A stretch of 64,000 nt of DNA from DATFVB01 sp963714035 (GTDB lineage: Bacteria > Acidobacteriota > Thermoanaerobaculia > UBA5066 > DATFVB01), in assembly GCA_963714035.1 (NCBI GenBank), contig OY970224.1:3596001-3660000 (forward strand). The letters are read 5' to 3'. This document shows, piece after piece, positions 1-8,541 of this stretch; position 1 is the first letter of the stretch; every line of letters starts with the position of its first letter. The notes below the pieces were generated by a model that saw only the letters and a program-made list of their open reading frames with translations, did not search any database and was not told the DNA's origin. A program made the position numbers and the translations under genes.

Positions 1-2
1 AG

Positions 3-656
3 TGGGCCGGCGCGCTGGCGGCCGGAGCGGTGCTTTCGGGCGGAATCGTCCTCGCGCAGGGGCGAGGGTCGGCCGGCGCTCCGCCGACGCCCGACGAAAA
101 ATCGTCGATGGAGGGCGCGGCGCGAGCGGGGGAGGAGCAGCCGGGTACCGAAACCACGATGGGCTCGATGTCGGCGTCGTCCGATCACGCCTTCGCGATG
201 AAAGCCGCGGAGGGAGGGCTCTCCGAGGTCGAGCTCGGACGGATCGCATCGCAGAACGCCGGCGACGATTCGGTGAGGCAGTTCGGGCGGACGATGGTCG
301 ACGACCACTCCCGGGACAACGACGAGCTCAAGCAGATCGCGGCGAACAAGGGGATCGCCCTGCCGTCCTCGGTTTCCTCGAAGGACGGGCGGACGGCGGA
401 AAAGCTCCGGAAGATGAACGGTCCCGCGTTCGACAGGGTGTACATGAAGGACATGGTGGCCGACCACCGGAGCGACATCGCCGAGTTCGAGCGGGAGGCG
501 CGCTCGGGCAGGGATCCCGACCTGAAGGCTTTCGCGCAGAAGACGCTCCCAACGCTGAGGCAGCATCTTCAGATGGCCAGGGACGCGTCCGCGAAAGTCG
601 GAGCGACGTCCGCGGCGTCGAAGAAGGCTTCCTCGGAGGCGAATCCGGCCTCGTAG
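3..656 (+). CDS. Exported DUF4142 protein, 5' end cut by the window edge
   Basis: The frame is open from the first bases of the window, and the first visible residues (WAGALAAGAVLSGG followed by IVLAQG) look like the hydrophobic core and cleavage region of a signal peptide, so the true start lies upstream. The mature part is helical and charged. It carries the DUF4142 pattern: an FAMKAAEGGLSEVELG helix, then FGRTMVDDHSRDNDEL and a C-terminal QHLQMARD helix. DUF4142 proteins are periplasmic ferritin-like helical bundles of unknown function. A Ser/Ala/Lys-rich tail ends the protein. A hairpin terminator follows 37 bp after the stop, so this is probably the last gene of its transcript. Confidence 0.85.
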   Translation, partial: WAGALAAGAVLSGGIVLAQGRGSAGAPPTPDEKSSMEGAARAGEEQPGTETTMGSMSASSDHAFAMKAAEGGLSEVELGRIASQNAGDDSVRQFGRTMVDDHSRDNDELKQIAANKGIALPSSVSSKDGRTAEKLRKMNGPAFDRVYMKDMVADHRSDIAEFEREARSGRDPDLKAFAQKTLPTLRQHLQMARDASAKVGATSAASKKASSEANPAS

Positions 657-693
657 GATCGCGAAGAGCGTCGCCCTCCTTCCGGGCGGCGGC

Positions 694-724
694 GGGCCGC
701 GGAGCGATCCTCGGCCCTTTTTTT
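694..724 (+). terminator. Intrinsic terminator after the DUF4142 gene
   Basis: GGGCCG (694-699) pairs with CGGCCC (712-717) around a 12-nt loop, and seven T residues follow directly (718-724). It separates the DUF4142 gene from the DUF2911 gene. Confidence 0.8.
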
Positions 725-744
725 ACGTCCTTCTCGCTCCCCGC

Positions 745-753
745 TGGTATATT
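745..753 (+). promoter_or_regulatory. Probable extended -10 promoter for the DUF2911 gene
   Basis: TG, one spacer base, then TATATT (748-753) matches an extended -10 element. It sits 22 bp before the start codon and just after the preceding terminator. No convincing -35 box is visible. The inferred leader is only about 15 nt and contains the strong AAGGAGG ribosome site. Confidence 0.5.
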
Positions 754-774
754 CGTGCGCCTTAAGGAGGAACG

Positions 775-1413
775 ATGAAGTTTCGCAATGGTATTTCGCT
801 CGCGATCGCGCTGGTCGCCGGCGCCGGAATCGCGGCCGCTCAGGACCAGCGCAAGCCCTTGAGCCCTCGGGGCCAGGCGGCGACCCAGGTGGGGGGAAAG
901 TGGACGGCGGACGCTCAGGGGGAGTCGCGGTATTCCGACGGCAAATGGATCGAGGTCGACTACGGCCGTCCCATCCTGCGCGGCCGCGCGAACGTCTTCG
1001 GTGCGGGCGCCGATTACGGGAAAAAGATGAACGCCGGCGCACCCGTCTGGAGGGTTGGCGCGAATCAGACGACGAAGCTTACGACCGAGGTGCCGCTCAC
1101 GATCGCCGGCAAGACGATCGCGCCGGGGACGTACGACCTCTTCGTCGACCTGAAGGAAGGCGCCTGGACGCTGATCGTTTCCACCCAGGCGACGCAGGCG
1201 AAGTACGACCCGAAGGACAAGACCGCGATCTGGGGCTCGTACGGGTACGATTCGAAGTTCGACGTGGCGCGCGTCCCGATGACCGTCGCCCCGCTGAAGC
1301 ACTCCGTCGACCAGTTGACGATCGCGTTCGTCGACATGACGGATGCCGGCGGGAAGCTCGCGGTCGCCTGGGGAGATACGGCCGCGATGGTCGACTTCAC
1401 CGCCGGCAAGTAG
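775..1413 (+). CDS. Exported DUF2911 protein
   Basis: 212 residues. The N-terminus (MKFRNGISLAIALVAGAG, then IAAAQ) is a clear signal peptide with a likely cut after AAAQ, so the mature protein is periplasmic. The mature part follows the DUF2911 pattern: VDYGRPILRGR with VFGAG, then PVWRVGANQTTKL, GTYDLFV and WTLIVS, and a C-terminal beta-rich half ending in LAVAWGDTAAMVDF. The family is of unknown function and common in Acidobacteriota and Bacteroidota. AAGGAGG lies five bases before the ATG, which fixes the start. It is flanked by terminators on both sides and is probably monocistronic. Confidence 0.9.
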   Translation: MKFRNGISLAIALVAGAGIAAAQDQRKPLSPRGQAATQVGGKWTADAQGESRYSDGKWIEVDYGRPILRGRANVFGAGADYGKKMNAGAPVWRVGANQTTKLTTEVPLTIAGKTIAPGTYDLFVDLKEGAWTLIVSTQATQAKYDPKDKTAIWGSYGYDSKFDVARVPMTVAPLKHSVDQLTIAFVDMTDAGGKLAVAWGDTAAMVDFTAGK

Positions 1414-1440
1414 GTTCTCCTTCCAGGAGGGCGACGAATG

Positions 1441-1464
1441 GCGGGGCTTCGGCCCCGCTTTTTT
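1441..1464 (+). terminator. Intrinsic terminator with TTCG tetraloop
   Basis: GCGGGGC (1441-1447), loop TTCG, GCCCCGC (1452-1458), then six T. A perfect 7-bp stem with a U-run ends the DUF2911 transcript 28 bp after its stop. Confidence 0.95.
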
Positions 1465-1490
1465 CGTATGCGCTTACGGATCGACGGTGA

Positions 1491-1618
1491 AGCGCGCCGA
1501 GACGCGAGCGAGACGGGATGCGGGTCGCCCGGCGCCGTCCCGAGACGTACCAAGGGCGTACGTTGAGTGGCGGCGCCGGGCGGCTCGCGCCCGTAATCGA
1601 TCGATGTATCGGCGCGCT
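1491..1618 (-). repeat. Family A nested-hairpin repeat, copy A1
   Basis: Three nested inverted repeats: outer AGCGCGCCGA (1491-1500) with TCGGCGCGCT (1609-1618), 10 bp perfect; middle CGCCCGGCGCCG (1526-1537) with CGGCGCCGGGCG (1571-1582), 12 bp perfect; inner ACGTAC (1545-1550) with GTACGT (1558-1563). The right end lies 2 bp from the stop codon of the leftward phospholipase D gene. Other copies: 42038-42163, 46308-46433, 49302-49421 and 63067-63194, plus a remnant near 52366. The strand given is that of the adjacent gene whose stop it follows. Confidence 0.85.
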
Positions 1619-1620
1619 GG

Positions 1621-2967
1621 CTACAATTGGGATTTGAAGGGCTGGAGAAGCCATTCGGACAAGCGCTGCGTCAGCGGGCGTTTCTCCCACTCCGCCAGCG
1701 TGTACGGCTTCGCCTTCGCGAGGTCGCGCGCGTAGTCTTCCTCGAGACGGGCGGCCAGGGAGATGTCGTCGCTCGCCATGTTGATCTCCTCGTTCAGCCG
1801 AAAAGACCGACCGTCGAAATTGGCGGATCCGAGCGTCGAGAATCGACCGTCGACGACCATCAGCTTCGGGTGGAACATCGTTCCCTGGTATTCCCAGATT
1901 CCGACGCCCCCCGCGAGAAGTCTTCCGAACGCGGCGCGGCCGGCGCTCTTCGTCGCCGGCACGTCGTTGACCTTTCCCGGGACGAGCACCCGGACGCGCA
2001 CGCCGCGCCGGGCCGCCGCGACGAGCAGCCGGACCGCGTCGGGTCCGGGAAGGAAATACGAGTTCGCGACGTCGATCGACCGGGCGGCGGCCGAGAGCGC
2101 GACGGAATAGAGCCGCTCGACGTCCGCCGTCGAATACCGGGAGGAGGAGGCGACGACGGCGGCCCGCATCCGACCGGCGGACGCTGGCGCCGGGAAATAG
2201 TCCTCCCCGGCCAGAGTCTCGCCCGTCGCCTCCGTCCAGTTCTCCTGGAACGCTCCCTGGAGATCTTCGACGGCGGGTCCTTCCACCCGGACCTGCGTGT
2301 CTCTCCAGTGGTCCTGCGCGTCCGCGTTCCCGAGCCATTCGTCGGCGAACCCGACGCCGCCGGTGAAACCGACCCGCCCGTCCACGACGAGGATCCGCCG
2401 GTGCGTCCGGTGATCGATCGCTCCGCGATCCCACGGCTTCAATCCGTGGAAGAAGACGACTCGGCAGCCCGACCGCCGCATCGCTTCGACGTCCCGGGCG
2501 TCGAGCTTGTGGGCCGAGCCCACGGCATCGAGGAGAATCCTCACGGGTATTCCGCGGCGGGCGCGCTCGATGAACGCGTCCCGAAACTCCGCGCCGACCT
2601 TTCCCGACCAGAAGATGTAGGCCTCGAACGTGACGGATCGCGAGGCCGCGGAGATCGCGGCGAGCATGGGCGGAAAGATCCGGTCTCCGTTCTCCAGGAC
2701 GTCGATGCGGTTGCCCGACGTCATGAGACTGCCGGCGAGGGCCGAAGGAACGAACGTGGCGTCCTCGACGCCGAACGCGTGCGGAAGCGTCCAACGGGGA
2801 GAAACGGGCCGGCGAAGAACGGCGATTCCGAGGGAGAGGAGCATTCCGGCGACGATGCCTCCGACGACGAGGGCGGCGGTCTCGCCGCGCCGCTTCTTCG
2901 GCCGGAGGCGGGCCGGCCGCGCCGCGGAGAGGCGTCCGGGAGGCCGCCGCGGAGCCGGAGCGCTCAC
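1621..2967 (-). CDS. Membrane-anchored phospholipase D family protein (cardiolipin synthase-like)
   Basis: 448 residues. A basic N-terminus precedes one membrane segment (about 33-52), followed by two PLD domains. The second HKD motif is canonical (HPKLMVVD near 365). The first reads HRRILVVD near 190, with Arg where Lys is usual. Each motif has its GG or GSAN follow-up (GFTGGVGFADEW, LGSANFDGRSF). Family members join or transfer phosphatidyl groups at the inner membrane, typically making cardiolipin; this is inferred from the family. The GTG start overlaps the stop of the upstream UbiB-type gene as GTGA, so the two are translationally coupled. A family A repeat begins 2 bp after the stop. 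Confidence 0.85.
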   Translation of the reverse strand: MSAPAPRRPPGRLSAARPARLRPKKRRGETAALVVGGIVAGMLLSLGIAVLRRPVSPRWTLPHAFGVEDATFVPSALAGSLMTSGNRIDVLENGDRIFPPMLAAISAASRSVTFEAYIFWSGKVGAEFRDAFIERARRGIPVRILLDAVGSAHKLDARDVEAMRRSGCRVVFFHGLKPWDRGAIDHRTHRRILVVDGRVGFTGGVGFADEWLGNADAQDHWRDTQVRVEGPAVEDLQGAFQENWTEATGETLAGEDYFPAPASAGRMRAAVVASSSRYSTADVERLYSVALSAAARSIDVANSYFLPGPDAVRLLVAAARRGVRVRVLVPGKVNDVPATKSAGRAAFGRLLAGGVGIWEYQGTMFHPKLMVVDGRFSTLGSANFDGRSFRLNEEINMASDDISLAARLEEDYARDLAKAKPYTLAEWEKRPLTQRLSEWLLQPFKSQL

Positions 2968-4616
2968 CCCCGGTCCCGTCGCGTCCGGTCGCCGAAGACG
3001 ATGCTCGCGGCGAGCGCGACGCCTCCGGCCGCGGCCCCGAGGAAGAACAGCATCGCGAGGCCCGGGTACCCGAAGATCTGGAAGCGCGTCGGCACGTGCA
3101 TCAGCAGAGCGGCCCCGACGATGAGGGACGCGAGGACGACACCGAGCGCGATGCGGTTCGCGATCTTGTGGAGACCCTCGATCAGGAGCCGCTCGTCGAT
3201 CGCATCGACCTTCACGCGGAGAGCGTTTTCCGCGGCGAGGTCGAGGATCCGGCCCGCGCGATCGGGGAGCTTGCCGACGAACTCCTTGGCTTCGAGGAGT
3301 GTCGCGAACACGTTGCCGGGTCGCGCTTCCTGCCGCATCCGCCGCGACATGAGCTCGGCGCTGTAGCTTCGGATCGAGGCGTTCGGATCGAAGCCGGGCG
3401 CCAGCGTGCGCCCGACGGAATCGAGATGCAGGAGCGTCTTTCCGACGGTCGACAGCTCCGGCGGAAGGGTCATTCCGCACGCCGCGGAGAGCCGGCTGAT
3501 CTCGAGCAGCACGCGCCCCATCTGCAGGTCGGCCACGACCGAGCCGGCGTACCGCTGGACGAGCTCGGCGATCGCCCGTCGGAACTCCGCGGGCCGCGCG
3601 TCTTCGGAGGGGCGCGCGAGCGCGACGACCGATTCGGCCGCTCTCTCTCCCTGCCCTTCGCTCGCGGCGAGGAGGAAACGCAGGAGCCGATCGCGGACTT
3701 CTCCGCTGAGCCGCCCCACCATCCCGAGATCGACGAGCGCGAGGCGCTGGTCTGCGGTGAGAAGGACGTTGCCCGGATGAGGATCCGCGTGGAAGAGCCC
3801 GTCGAGGAGGACCTGTTTCAGATATCCGCGGAAGAGGTCGTCCGCGAGCCGCGCCGTGTCGACTTCGATCAGGACCACGGGGTTGAGGGCGGTGATCTTC
3901 GTTCCTTCGACGTACTCCATCGTCAGGACCCGACGGGACGAATAGTCGCCGCACGGTTTCGGAATCACGAGACGGGGAAAATCCGCGAGAGCCGCGCCGA
4001 TCGTCGTCAGATTGTTCGCTTCCTGGACGTAGTCGAGCTCGGCGGCGAGCGTCTTGCGGAACTCGGCGATCATGTCGCGGTAAGCGTGATCGACGCCCCC
4101 CCGAACGTGGCGATCGACGAGATCGGCGATTTCTTCGAAGGCCTCCCCGTCCGCCTCGATCCGCTCCTCGATGTCGGGCCGCTGGACCTTGACCGCGACC
4201 TCGCGTCCGTCGCGAAGAGCCGCGCGGTACACCTGCCCGAGGGAAGCCGCGGCGATCGGCACGGGGTCGAACGCCGAAAACGCCTTCGAGATCCGGACTC
4301 CGAGCTCCTCCTCGATGATCTTTCGCGCGCTTTCGAAGGGAAATGGCTCGACGTCGTCCTGAAGCCGTGCGAGCGCGTCGAGGTAAGCCGGCGGGAGCAG
4401 GTCGGCCCGCGTCGAAAGGATCTGCCCGAGCTTGATGTAGGCGGGTCCGAGCTTTTCGAGATCGCGCGCGAGCTCGGCAGCGGGCGCCTGCGCCGCTTCC
4501 TGCGGCGGCGACTGGGAATCCAGGCTCCGGGCGATGTCGCCGCGCCCGTATTTCCAGAGGAGCGCGGCGATGTCTTTGTAACGAGACACGTGTTTCGGCT
4601 TCAGCGACAGGGCCAT
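2964..4616 (-). CDS. ubiB: ABC1/UbiB (AarF) family atypical kinase
   Basis: 550 residues, close to the usual UbiB length. The family signature KLGQ (about 62-65) is followed by the Ala-rich loop replacing the P-loop (AAASLGQV), the lysine strand EVAVKVQRP, the catalytic segment HADPHPGNVLL and the DFG-equivalent VDLGMVG. Two membrane segments occupy about 498-545 at the C-terminus. UbiB proteins are ATPases needed for quinone biosynthesis and lipid handling at the inner membrane. The next gene on the strand, a phospholipase D-like protein, overlaps it by 4 bp, and a type II NADH dehydrogenase lies just upstream, which fits a quinone or membrane-lipid role. The symbol is assigned by family; orthology to E. 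coli UbiB is not proven. Confidence 0.9.
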   Translation of the reverse strand: MALSLKPKHVSRYKDIAALLWKYGRGDIARSLDSQSPPQEAAQAPAAELARDLEKLGPAYIKLGQILSTRADLLPPAYLDALARLQDDVEPFPFESARKIIEEELGVRISKAFSAFDPVPIAAASLGQVYRAALRDGREVAVKVQRPDIEERIEADGEAFEEIADLVDRHVRGGVDHAYRDMIAEFRKTLAAELDYVQEANNLTTIGAALADFPRLVIPKPCGDYSSRRVLTMEYVEGTKITALNPVVLIEVDTARLADDLFRGYLKQVLLDGLFHADPHPGNVLLTADQRLALVDLGMVGRLSGEVRDRLLRFLLAASEGQGERAAESVVALARPSEDARPAEFRRAIAELVQRYAGSVVADLQMGRVLLEISRLSAACGMTLPPELSTVGKTLLHLDSVGRTLAPGFDPNASIRSYSAELMSRRMRQEARPGNVFATLLEAKEFVGKLPDRAGRILDLAAENALRVKVDAIDERLLIEGLHKIANRIALGVVLASLIVGAALLMHVPTRFQIFGYPGLAMLFFLGAAAGGVALAASIVFGDRTRRDRG

Positions 4617-4770
4617 GCCGGAAGAAATGCAAGGAGCGGGCCGTCGGCCGCGCTCGAGGAATCGGCGCGCCTGGCCCGGTGGTGTTCAAGGTCTCTCGCG
4701 ACTCGAATCGCTTACGGTCAGACAAGCGTCGATGCCTGCCACGGTCGCGAACCGGCGTGTTCCGGGGGGC

Positions 4771-4871
4771 CCCGGCCCCGTAGCGGCCGAGCCGAGAAGG
4801 CGAGCCGCGAAGGGCACATCGCAGAAAGTCTCCGCGAAGTAACCGAGCGGAGGAGGTCCGCGATGTGGGAG
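4771..4871 (-). repeat. Family B repeat, copy B1 (H2 hairpin plus tail)
   Basis: Read on the minus strand, the outer H2 stem pairs TCCGCGATGTG (4857-4867) with CACATCGCAGA (4815-4825), 10 of 11. Inside is the conserved hairpin GCGGAG (4847-4852)/CTCCGC (4830-4835) with the TAACCGA loop. The tail CGGCTCGCCTTCTCGGCTCG (minus strand) follows. The copy lies about 20 bp after the stop of the leftward NADH dehydrogenase gene and in the 271-bp gap before the UbiB gene. Nothing else is recognisable in that gap. Confidence 0.75.
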
Positions 4872-4887
4872 CGTAAGCGGACGCGCG

Positions 4888-6177
4888 TCAGTGCGGGCCG
4901 CGGAAGCGACGGTCGCCCGTGATCAGCCTCGCCCCTCGCTGCCAGGTGACGTACGCCCAGGCCCACTCGATCATGACGAGAAGGCGGTTCCGGAATCCGA
5001 TCAGGAAGAAGATGTGGATCCCGAGCCACGCAGCCCACGCGGAGAAGCCCGAGATCTTCCATCCGCGGATGTCGGCGACCGCCGCGCTTCGTCCGATCGT
5101 CGCGAGGGTTCCCTTGTCGACGTAGCGAAAGGGACGGGTCGCCTGCCCGGAGAGCTGCCGGCGGATCGAGCGCGCCGCGTGGCGCCCCTCCTGCATCGCC
5201 GCGGGGGCGAGGCCCGGCACGGCGCGGCCGTCCTGCTCGATGGCAGCCAGGTCGCCGGCGACGAAGATCTCCGGGCGCCCCGGCACGGAGAGGTCCGCCT
5301 CGACGCGGACCCGGCCCTGCCGGTCGAGGGGCGCGCCGAGCGCCGCTCCGAGCGGCGACGCGGCCACTCCGGCGGCCCAGAGAGCGGTTCGGGCGCCGAT
5401 CCGCTCGTCCCCGAGCCAGACGGCCTCGGCGTCGATCTTCGTGACGCGCGCCCCCGTCCGGATCGTCACTCCGAGCGCCTCGAGCTGGCGCGCCGCCTTC
5501 GCGGAAAGATCCGGCGGAAACGCGGGGAGGACGCGTCCGGCGGCCTCCGCGAGGACGACCGTCGCCTGCGCCGGATCGATGTCGCGGAAATCGCGGACGA
5601 GAGAATGGCGGGCGATCTCGGAGAGGGCGCCAGCGAGCTCGACCCCGGTCGGGCCGCCCCCGACGACGACGAATGTGAGGAACTCGCGGCGGACCGCCTC
5701 GTCGGACTCCCACTCGGCGCGCTCGAACGCGAGGAGGACCCGCCGCCGGATCTCGAGCGCTTCGTCGATCGACTTGAGACCGGGAGCCCATGGCCGCCAT
5801 TCGTCGTGCCCGAAATAGGAGTCTCCCGCTCCCGCCGCGACGACCAGGAAGTCGTACTCCAGATCGCGGCCGTCGACGCGGAGCCTCCTTCGGAGGGGAT
5901 CGACGGCGGTCACTTCGCCCAGGAGCACGGTCGCGTTTTTCTGCCGGCGGAGGATCCCGCGGATCGGCGCGGCGATGTCGCTCGGGCTCAGGGCCGCGGT
6001 CGCGACCTGGTAGAGGAGCGGTTGGAAGAGATGGTGATTCCGGCGGTCGACGATCGTGAGCCGGACCGGCGCGCCGGCGAGTCCGCGCGCCGCCGCCAGG
6101 CCGGCGAAACCGCCGCCGACGACGACCACGTGCGAAAGGGGCGATGCCGCTCTCCCGCGGCCGGCAACGGACGCCAT
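4888..6177 (-). CDS. ndh: Type II NADH:quinone oxidoreductase (NDH-2)
   Basis: 429 residues. The N-terminal dinucleotide fold HVVVVGGGFAG binds FAD. DRRNHHLFQPLLYQVATA is the typical NDH-2 stretch, a second Rossmann glycine motif FVVVGGGPTGVELAG (about 170) binds NADH, and PEIFVAGDLA is the third FAD contact. A hydrophobic C-terminal stretch (about 375-410) would anchor it to the membrane. NDH-2 passes electrons from NADH to quinone without pumping protons. It is a single gene upstream of the UbiB/PLD pair but separated from it by a family B repeat. A small beta-propeller gene starts divergently 56 bp away. Confidence 0.92.
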   Translation of the reverse strand: MASVAGRGRAASPLSHVVVVGGGFAGLAAARGLAGAPVRLTIVDRRNHHLFQPLLYQVATAALSPSDIAAPIRGILRRQKNATVLLGEVTAVDPLRRRLRVDGRDLEYDFLVVAAGAGDSYFGHDEWRPWAPGLKSIDEALEIRRRVLLAFERAEWESDEAVRREFLTFVVVGGGPTGVELAGALSEIARHSLVRDFRDIDPAQATVVLAEAAGRVLPAFPPDLSAKAARQLEALGVTIRTGARVTKIDAEAVWLGDERIGARTALWAAGVAASPLGAALGAPLDRQGRVRVEADLSVPGRPEIFVAGDLAAIEQDGRAVPGLAPAAMQEGRHAARSIRRQLSGQATRPFRYVDKGTLATIGRSAAVADIRGWKISGFSAWAAWLGIHIFFLIGFRNRLLVMIEWAWAYVTWQRGARLITGDRRFRGPH

Positions 6178-6233
6178 GGCCTCAGAGTATCGCCGACCCC
6201 GCGTTAGACTCTTCCGGTCCGGAAGGAGGCGAC

Positions 6234-7247
6234 ATGCACGGCGCTCATCTCCTCGTCCTCGTCCTCGCGGCGGGCCTTGCGGCCGCGGCCCCGGCTCCCG
6301 AGGGAAAGACGGTTCCGCTGCCCGAGGGCACGGGCGGCATCGGGCTCGACGACATGGCGTGGGCGCCTTCGATCGGCCGCATCGTCGTTCCCGCCGGCCG
6401 GACGGGCCGGATCGTCCTGATCGATCCGGCCGGCGGCCCGATGACGGAGATCGGCGGCTTCCGCGTCTCGCCCCCGGGAAACGGACACGGGGAAGGAACG
6501 ACCTCGGCGGACGAGGGGCCGGGACTCCTTTTCGCGTCTGACCGGACGGCGGGCGAGCTCGTCGCCGTCGACGAGAAGGAGCGAAAGATCGTGTCGCGCG
6601 CGAAGCTCGCGGGCGGTCCCGACTACGTCCGGTGGGTGGAGGCGACGCACGAGGTCTGGGTGACCGAGCCGGAGGGCCAGACGATCGAGATCTTCCGCCT
6701 CGGGTCCGGGTTCCCGCCCCCGCTCGAGCACTCCGGGTTCGTTTCTGTTCCCGGCGGACCGGAGTCGCTCGTCGTCGACGGCGCGCGCGGACGCGCCTAC
6801 GCGAACCTCTGGAAGGACGAGACCGTCGCGATCGACCTGAAGTCGCGGACCGTCGTCGCCCGATGGAAAAACGGCTGCGGGGGCGCCCGGGGCCTCGCCC
6901 TGGACCGCCGGCGGGGATTCCTCTTCGTGGCGTGCACGGAAGGGCACGTCGTCTCGCTCGACGGGGAAAGCGGGAAGACGCTGTCCTCCGTCGCGGGGCC
7001 GAGCGGCATCGACATCATCGACTACGACCCCTCGCGCGGGCATCTCTACGTTCCGGGGGCGAAGGACGCACAGCTCGCGGTCGTCGCGGTCTCCCCGTCG
7101 GGGGGGCTCACCGTCCTCGGACGCTACCCGACGGCCCCGCGCGCCCACTGCGTGGCGGCGGAGCCGGGAGGGGGGCTCTACGTCTGCGATCCGCCGCACG
7201 GCGCGGTGATCTCGCTCCGGGACACCTTCCCGGCGGAGAAGCCCTGA
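6234..7247 (+). CDS. Exported YncE-like beta-propeller protein
   Basis: 337 residues from the ATG that follows GGAAGGAGGC. The N-terminus (MHGAHLLVLVLAAG, then LAAAAPAPE) is a signal peptide. The remainder consists of repeated propeller blades typical of the YncE/lactonase group, for example LFASDRTAGELVAVD, EVWVTEPEGQTIEI, GRAYANLWKDETVAID, LFVACTEGHVVSLD and HLYVPGAKDAQLAVV. Conserved Cys residues occur near KNGCGGARG, ACTEG, AHCVA and VCDPP. No catalytic residues can be assigned, so the role (binding, scaffolding or lactone hydrolysis) is open. Confidence 0.8.
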   Translation: MHGAHLLVLVLAAGLAAAAPAPEGKTVPLPEGTGGIGLDDMAWAPSIGRIVVPAGRTGRIVLIDPAGGPMTEIGGFRVSPPGNGHGEGTTSADEGPGLLFASDRTAGELVAVDEKERKIVSRAKLAGGPDYVRWVEATHEVWVTEPEGQTIEIFRLGSGFPPPLEHSGFVSVPGGPESLVVDGARGRAYANLWKDETVAIDLKSRTVVARWKNGCGGARGLALDRRRGFLFVACTEGHVVSLDGESGKTLSSVAGPSGIDIIDYDPSRGHLYVPGAKDAQLAVVAVSPSGGLTVLGRYPTAPRAHCVAAEPGGGLYVCDPPHGAVISLRDTFPAEKP

Positions 7248-7296
7248 GGAAGCCGGCTTCTGGCGTGCCGCGTGCACGGGCGCCGCTTCGCACACC

Positions 7297-8541
7297 ATGA
7301 TTTCGCTCCTTTGCGTCCTGCTCCTCGCCGTCGATTCCCCGGGTCCCGTCACGCTCGGAGAGGCTTTGCGTCTCGCCCACGAGGCGAACGCGAAGCTGCC
7401 GCAGGCGGCGCTCGAGGGGGAGTCCGCGGAGGAAAAGATCCGCGAAGCGCGCGCCGAACGCTGGATGAAAGTCGCGATCGACGGCGATTTCCTCTACGCC
7501 CCGCCGGGAGGCTACGACCCGGTCGTCACGAACGCGGGCGAGGCCCGTCTGCAGCTGACGGCGAAGCAGCCGATCCTCGACGGCGGCGCGCACCGCGCGG
7601 CGATCTCGCGGGCCACCGCCGACCTCGATGCGGCGACCGCTCGTTATCGCGTCGCCGAAAAGGACCTCGACGTCGAAGTGACGAGCCGTTTCGCCGAGCT
7701 CGTCGAGGCCGGCGACGAGGGAGAGGCGCGGCTCGGCGGCCTCGAGAGACTCCGCCGCTACCGGACGACGCTCGAGAGCCGGAAATCGTCCGGCCAGGCC
7801 GTCGCCGCCGACATCCTGAAGACCGACGTCCGGATCGCCTCCGACGAGGCGGACCTGATCGACGCCGAGGCGCGCGGGGAGGAAGCCCGCACGGAGCTGA
7901 ACGTCCTGATGGGTCGGGCTCCCGACGCTTCGCTCTCCGTCGCCGCCCCGCCGATTCCGACGCCCGGTCTCCCCGCTTCCGCGGCGCCGGCCGCCGAATC
8001 GCCGGAGGTCCGGGAAGCGGAGGCGCTCGCTCGCGGGGCCGATGCGGACGTCCTCGCCGCGGAAGCCGAGCGCAAGCCGCACCTCTTCGCGTCCGCGGAC
8101 GTCGGCTGGTGGGGCTCGGACACGACCCGCTGGTCGATCGAGCGGTGGAAGCAGGACGCGGGATTCTCGCTCGGGGTGCAGGTCTCGTGGCTTCTCTGGG
8201 ATTTCGGGGCGTCGGACGCGCGGATCGCGCGCGCCCGGATCGAAGGGAAACGGGCGCGTCTCGAGATCGCCGCCCGCGAACGGGAAGCCGGGCTGCAGCG
8301 CGCGAAGGCGCGCTCGACCGCCGAAGCCCTCCGCCGGCAGATCGACGTCCTTTCGCGCGCTGAGCCCGCGGCGCGCGATTCCTGGCTCCAGGCCGAGAGC
8401 CGCTACCGCGGCGGCGCGGCTCCCGCGCTCGAAGTGATCGACGCGTATTCCGCCGCCGTCGACGCATCGATCAAGCTCGCCCAGGCCGAGTCGCGCCTCC
8501 GGATCGCGGAGGCGCTCGAGAAGAGATGGGAGACGCCATGA
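7297..8541 (+). CDS. TolC-family outer-membrane efflux protein
   Basis: 414 residues. A short signal sequence (MISLLCVLLLAVDS) leads into the standard TolC opening GPVTLGEALRLAHEAN. Two long Ala/Glu/Arg helical repeats follow (about 70-200 and 285-405), each with a beta-strand insertion, including FSLGVQVSWLLWDFGASDAR for the second barrel segment. As the outer-membrane channel it would complete the efflux pump formed with the two genes downstream, whose starts overlap (ATGA). No good ribosome site precedes the ATG. This is the first gene of the efflux operon. Confidence 0.9.
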   Translation: MISLLCVLLLAVDSPGPVTLGEALRLAHEANAKLPQAALEGESAEEKIREARAERWMKVAIDGDFLYAPPGGYDPVVTNAGEARLQLTAKQPILDGGAHRAAISRATADLDAATARYRVAEKDLDVEVTSRFAELVEAGDEGEARLGGLERLRRYRTTLESRKSSGQAVAADILKTDVRIASDEADLIDAEARGEEARTELNVLMGRAPDASLSVAAPPIPTPGLPASAAPAAESPEVREAEALARGADADVLAAEAERKPHLFASADVGWWGSDTTRWSIERWKQDAGFSLGVQVSWLLWDFGASDARIARARIEGKRARLEIAAREREAGLQRAKARSTAEALRRQIDVLSRAEPAARDSWLQAESRYRGGAAPALEVIDAYSAAVDASIKLAQAESRLRIAEALEKRWETP

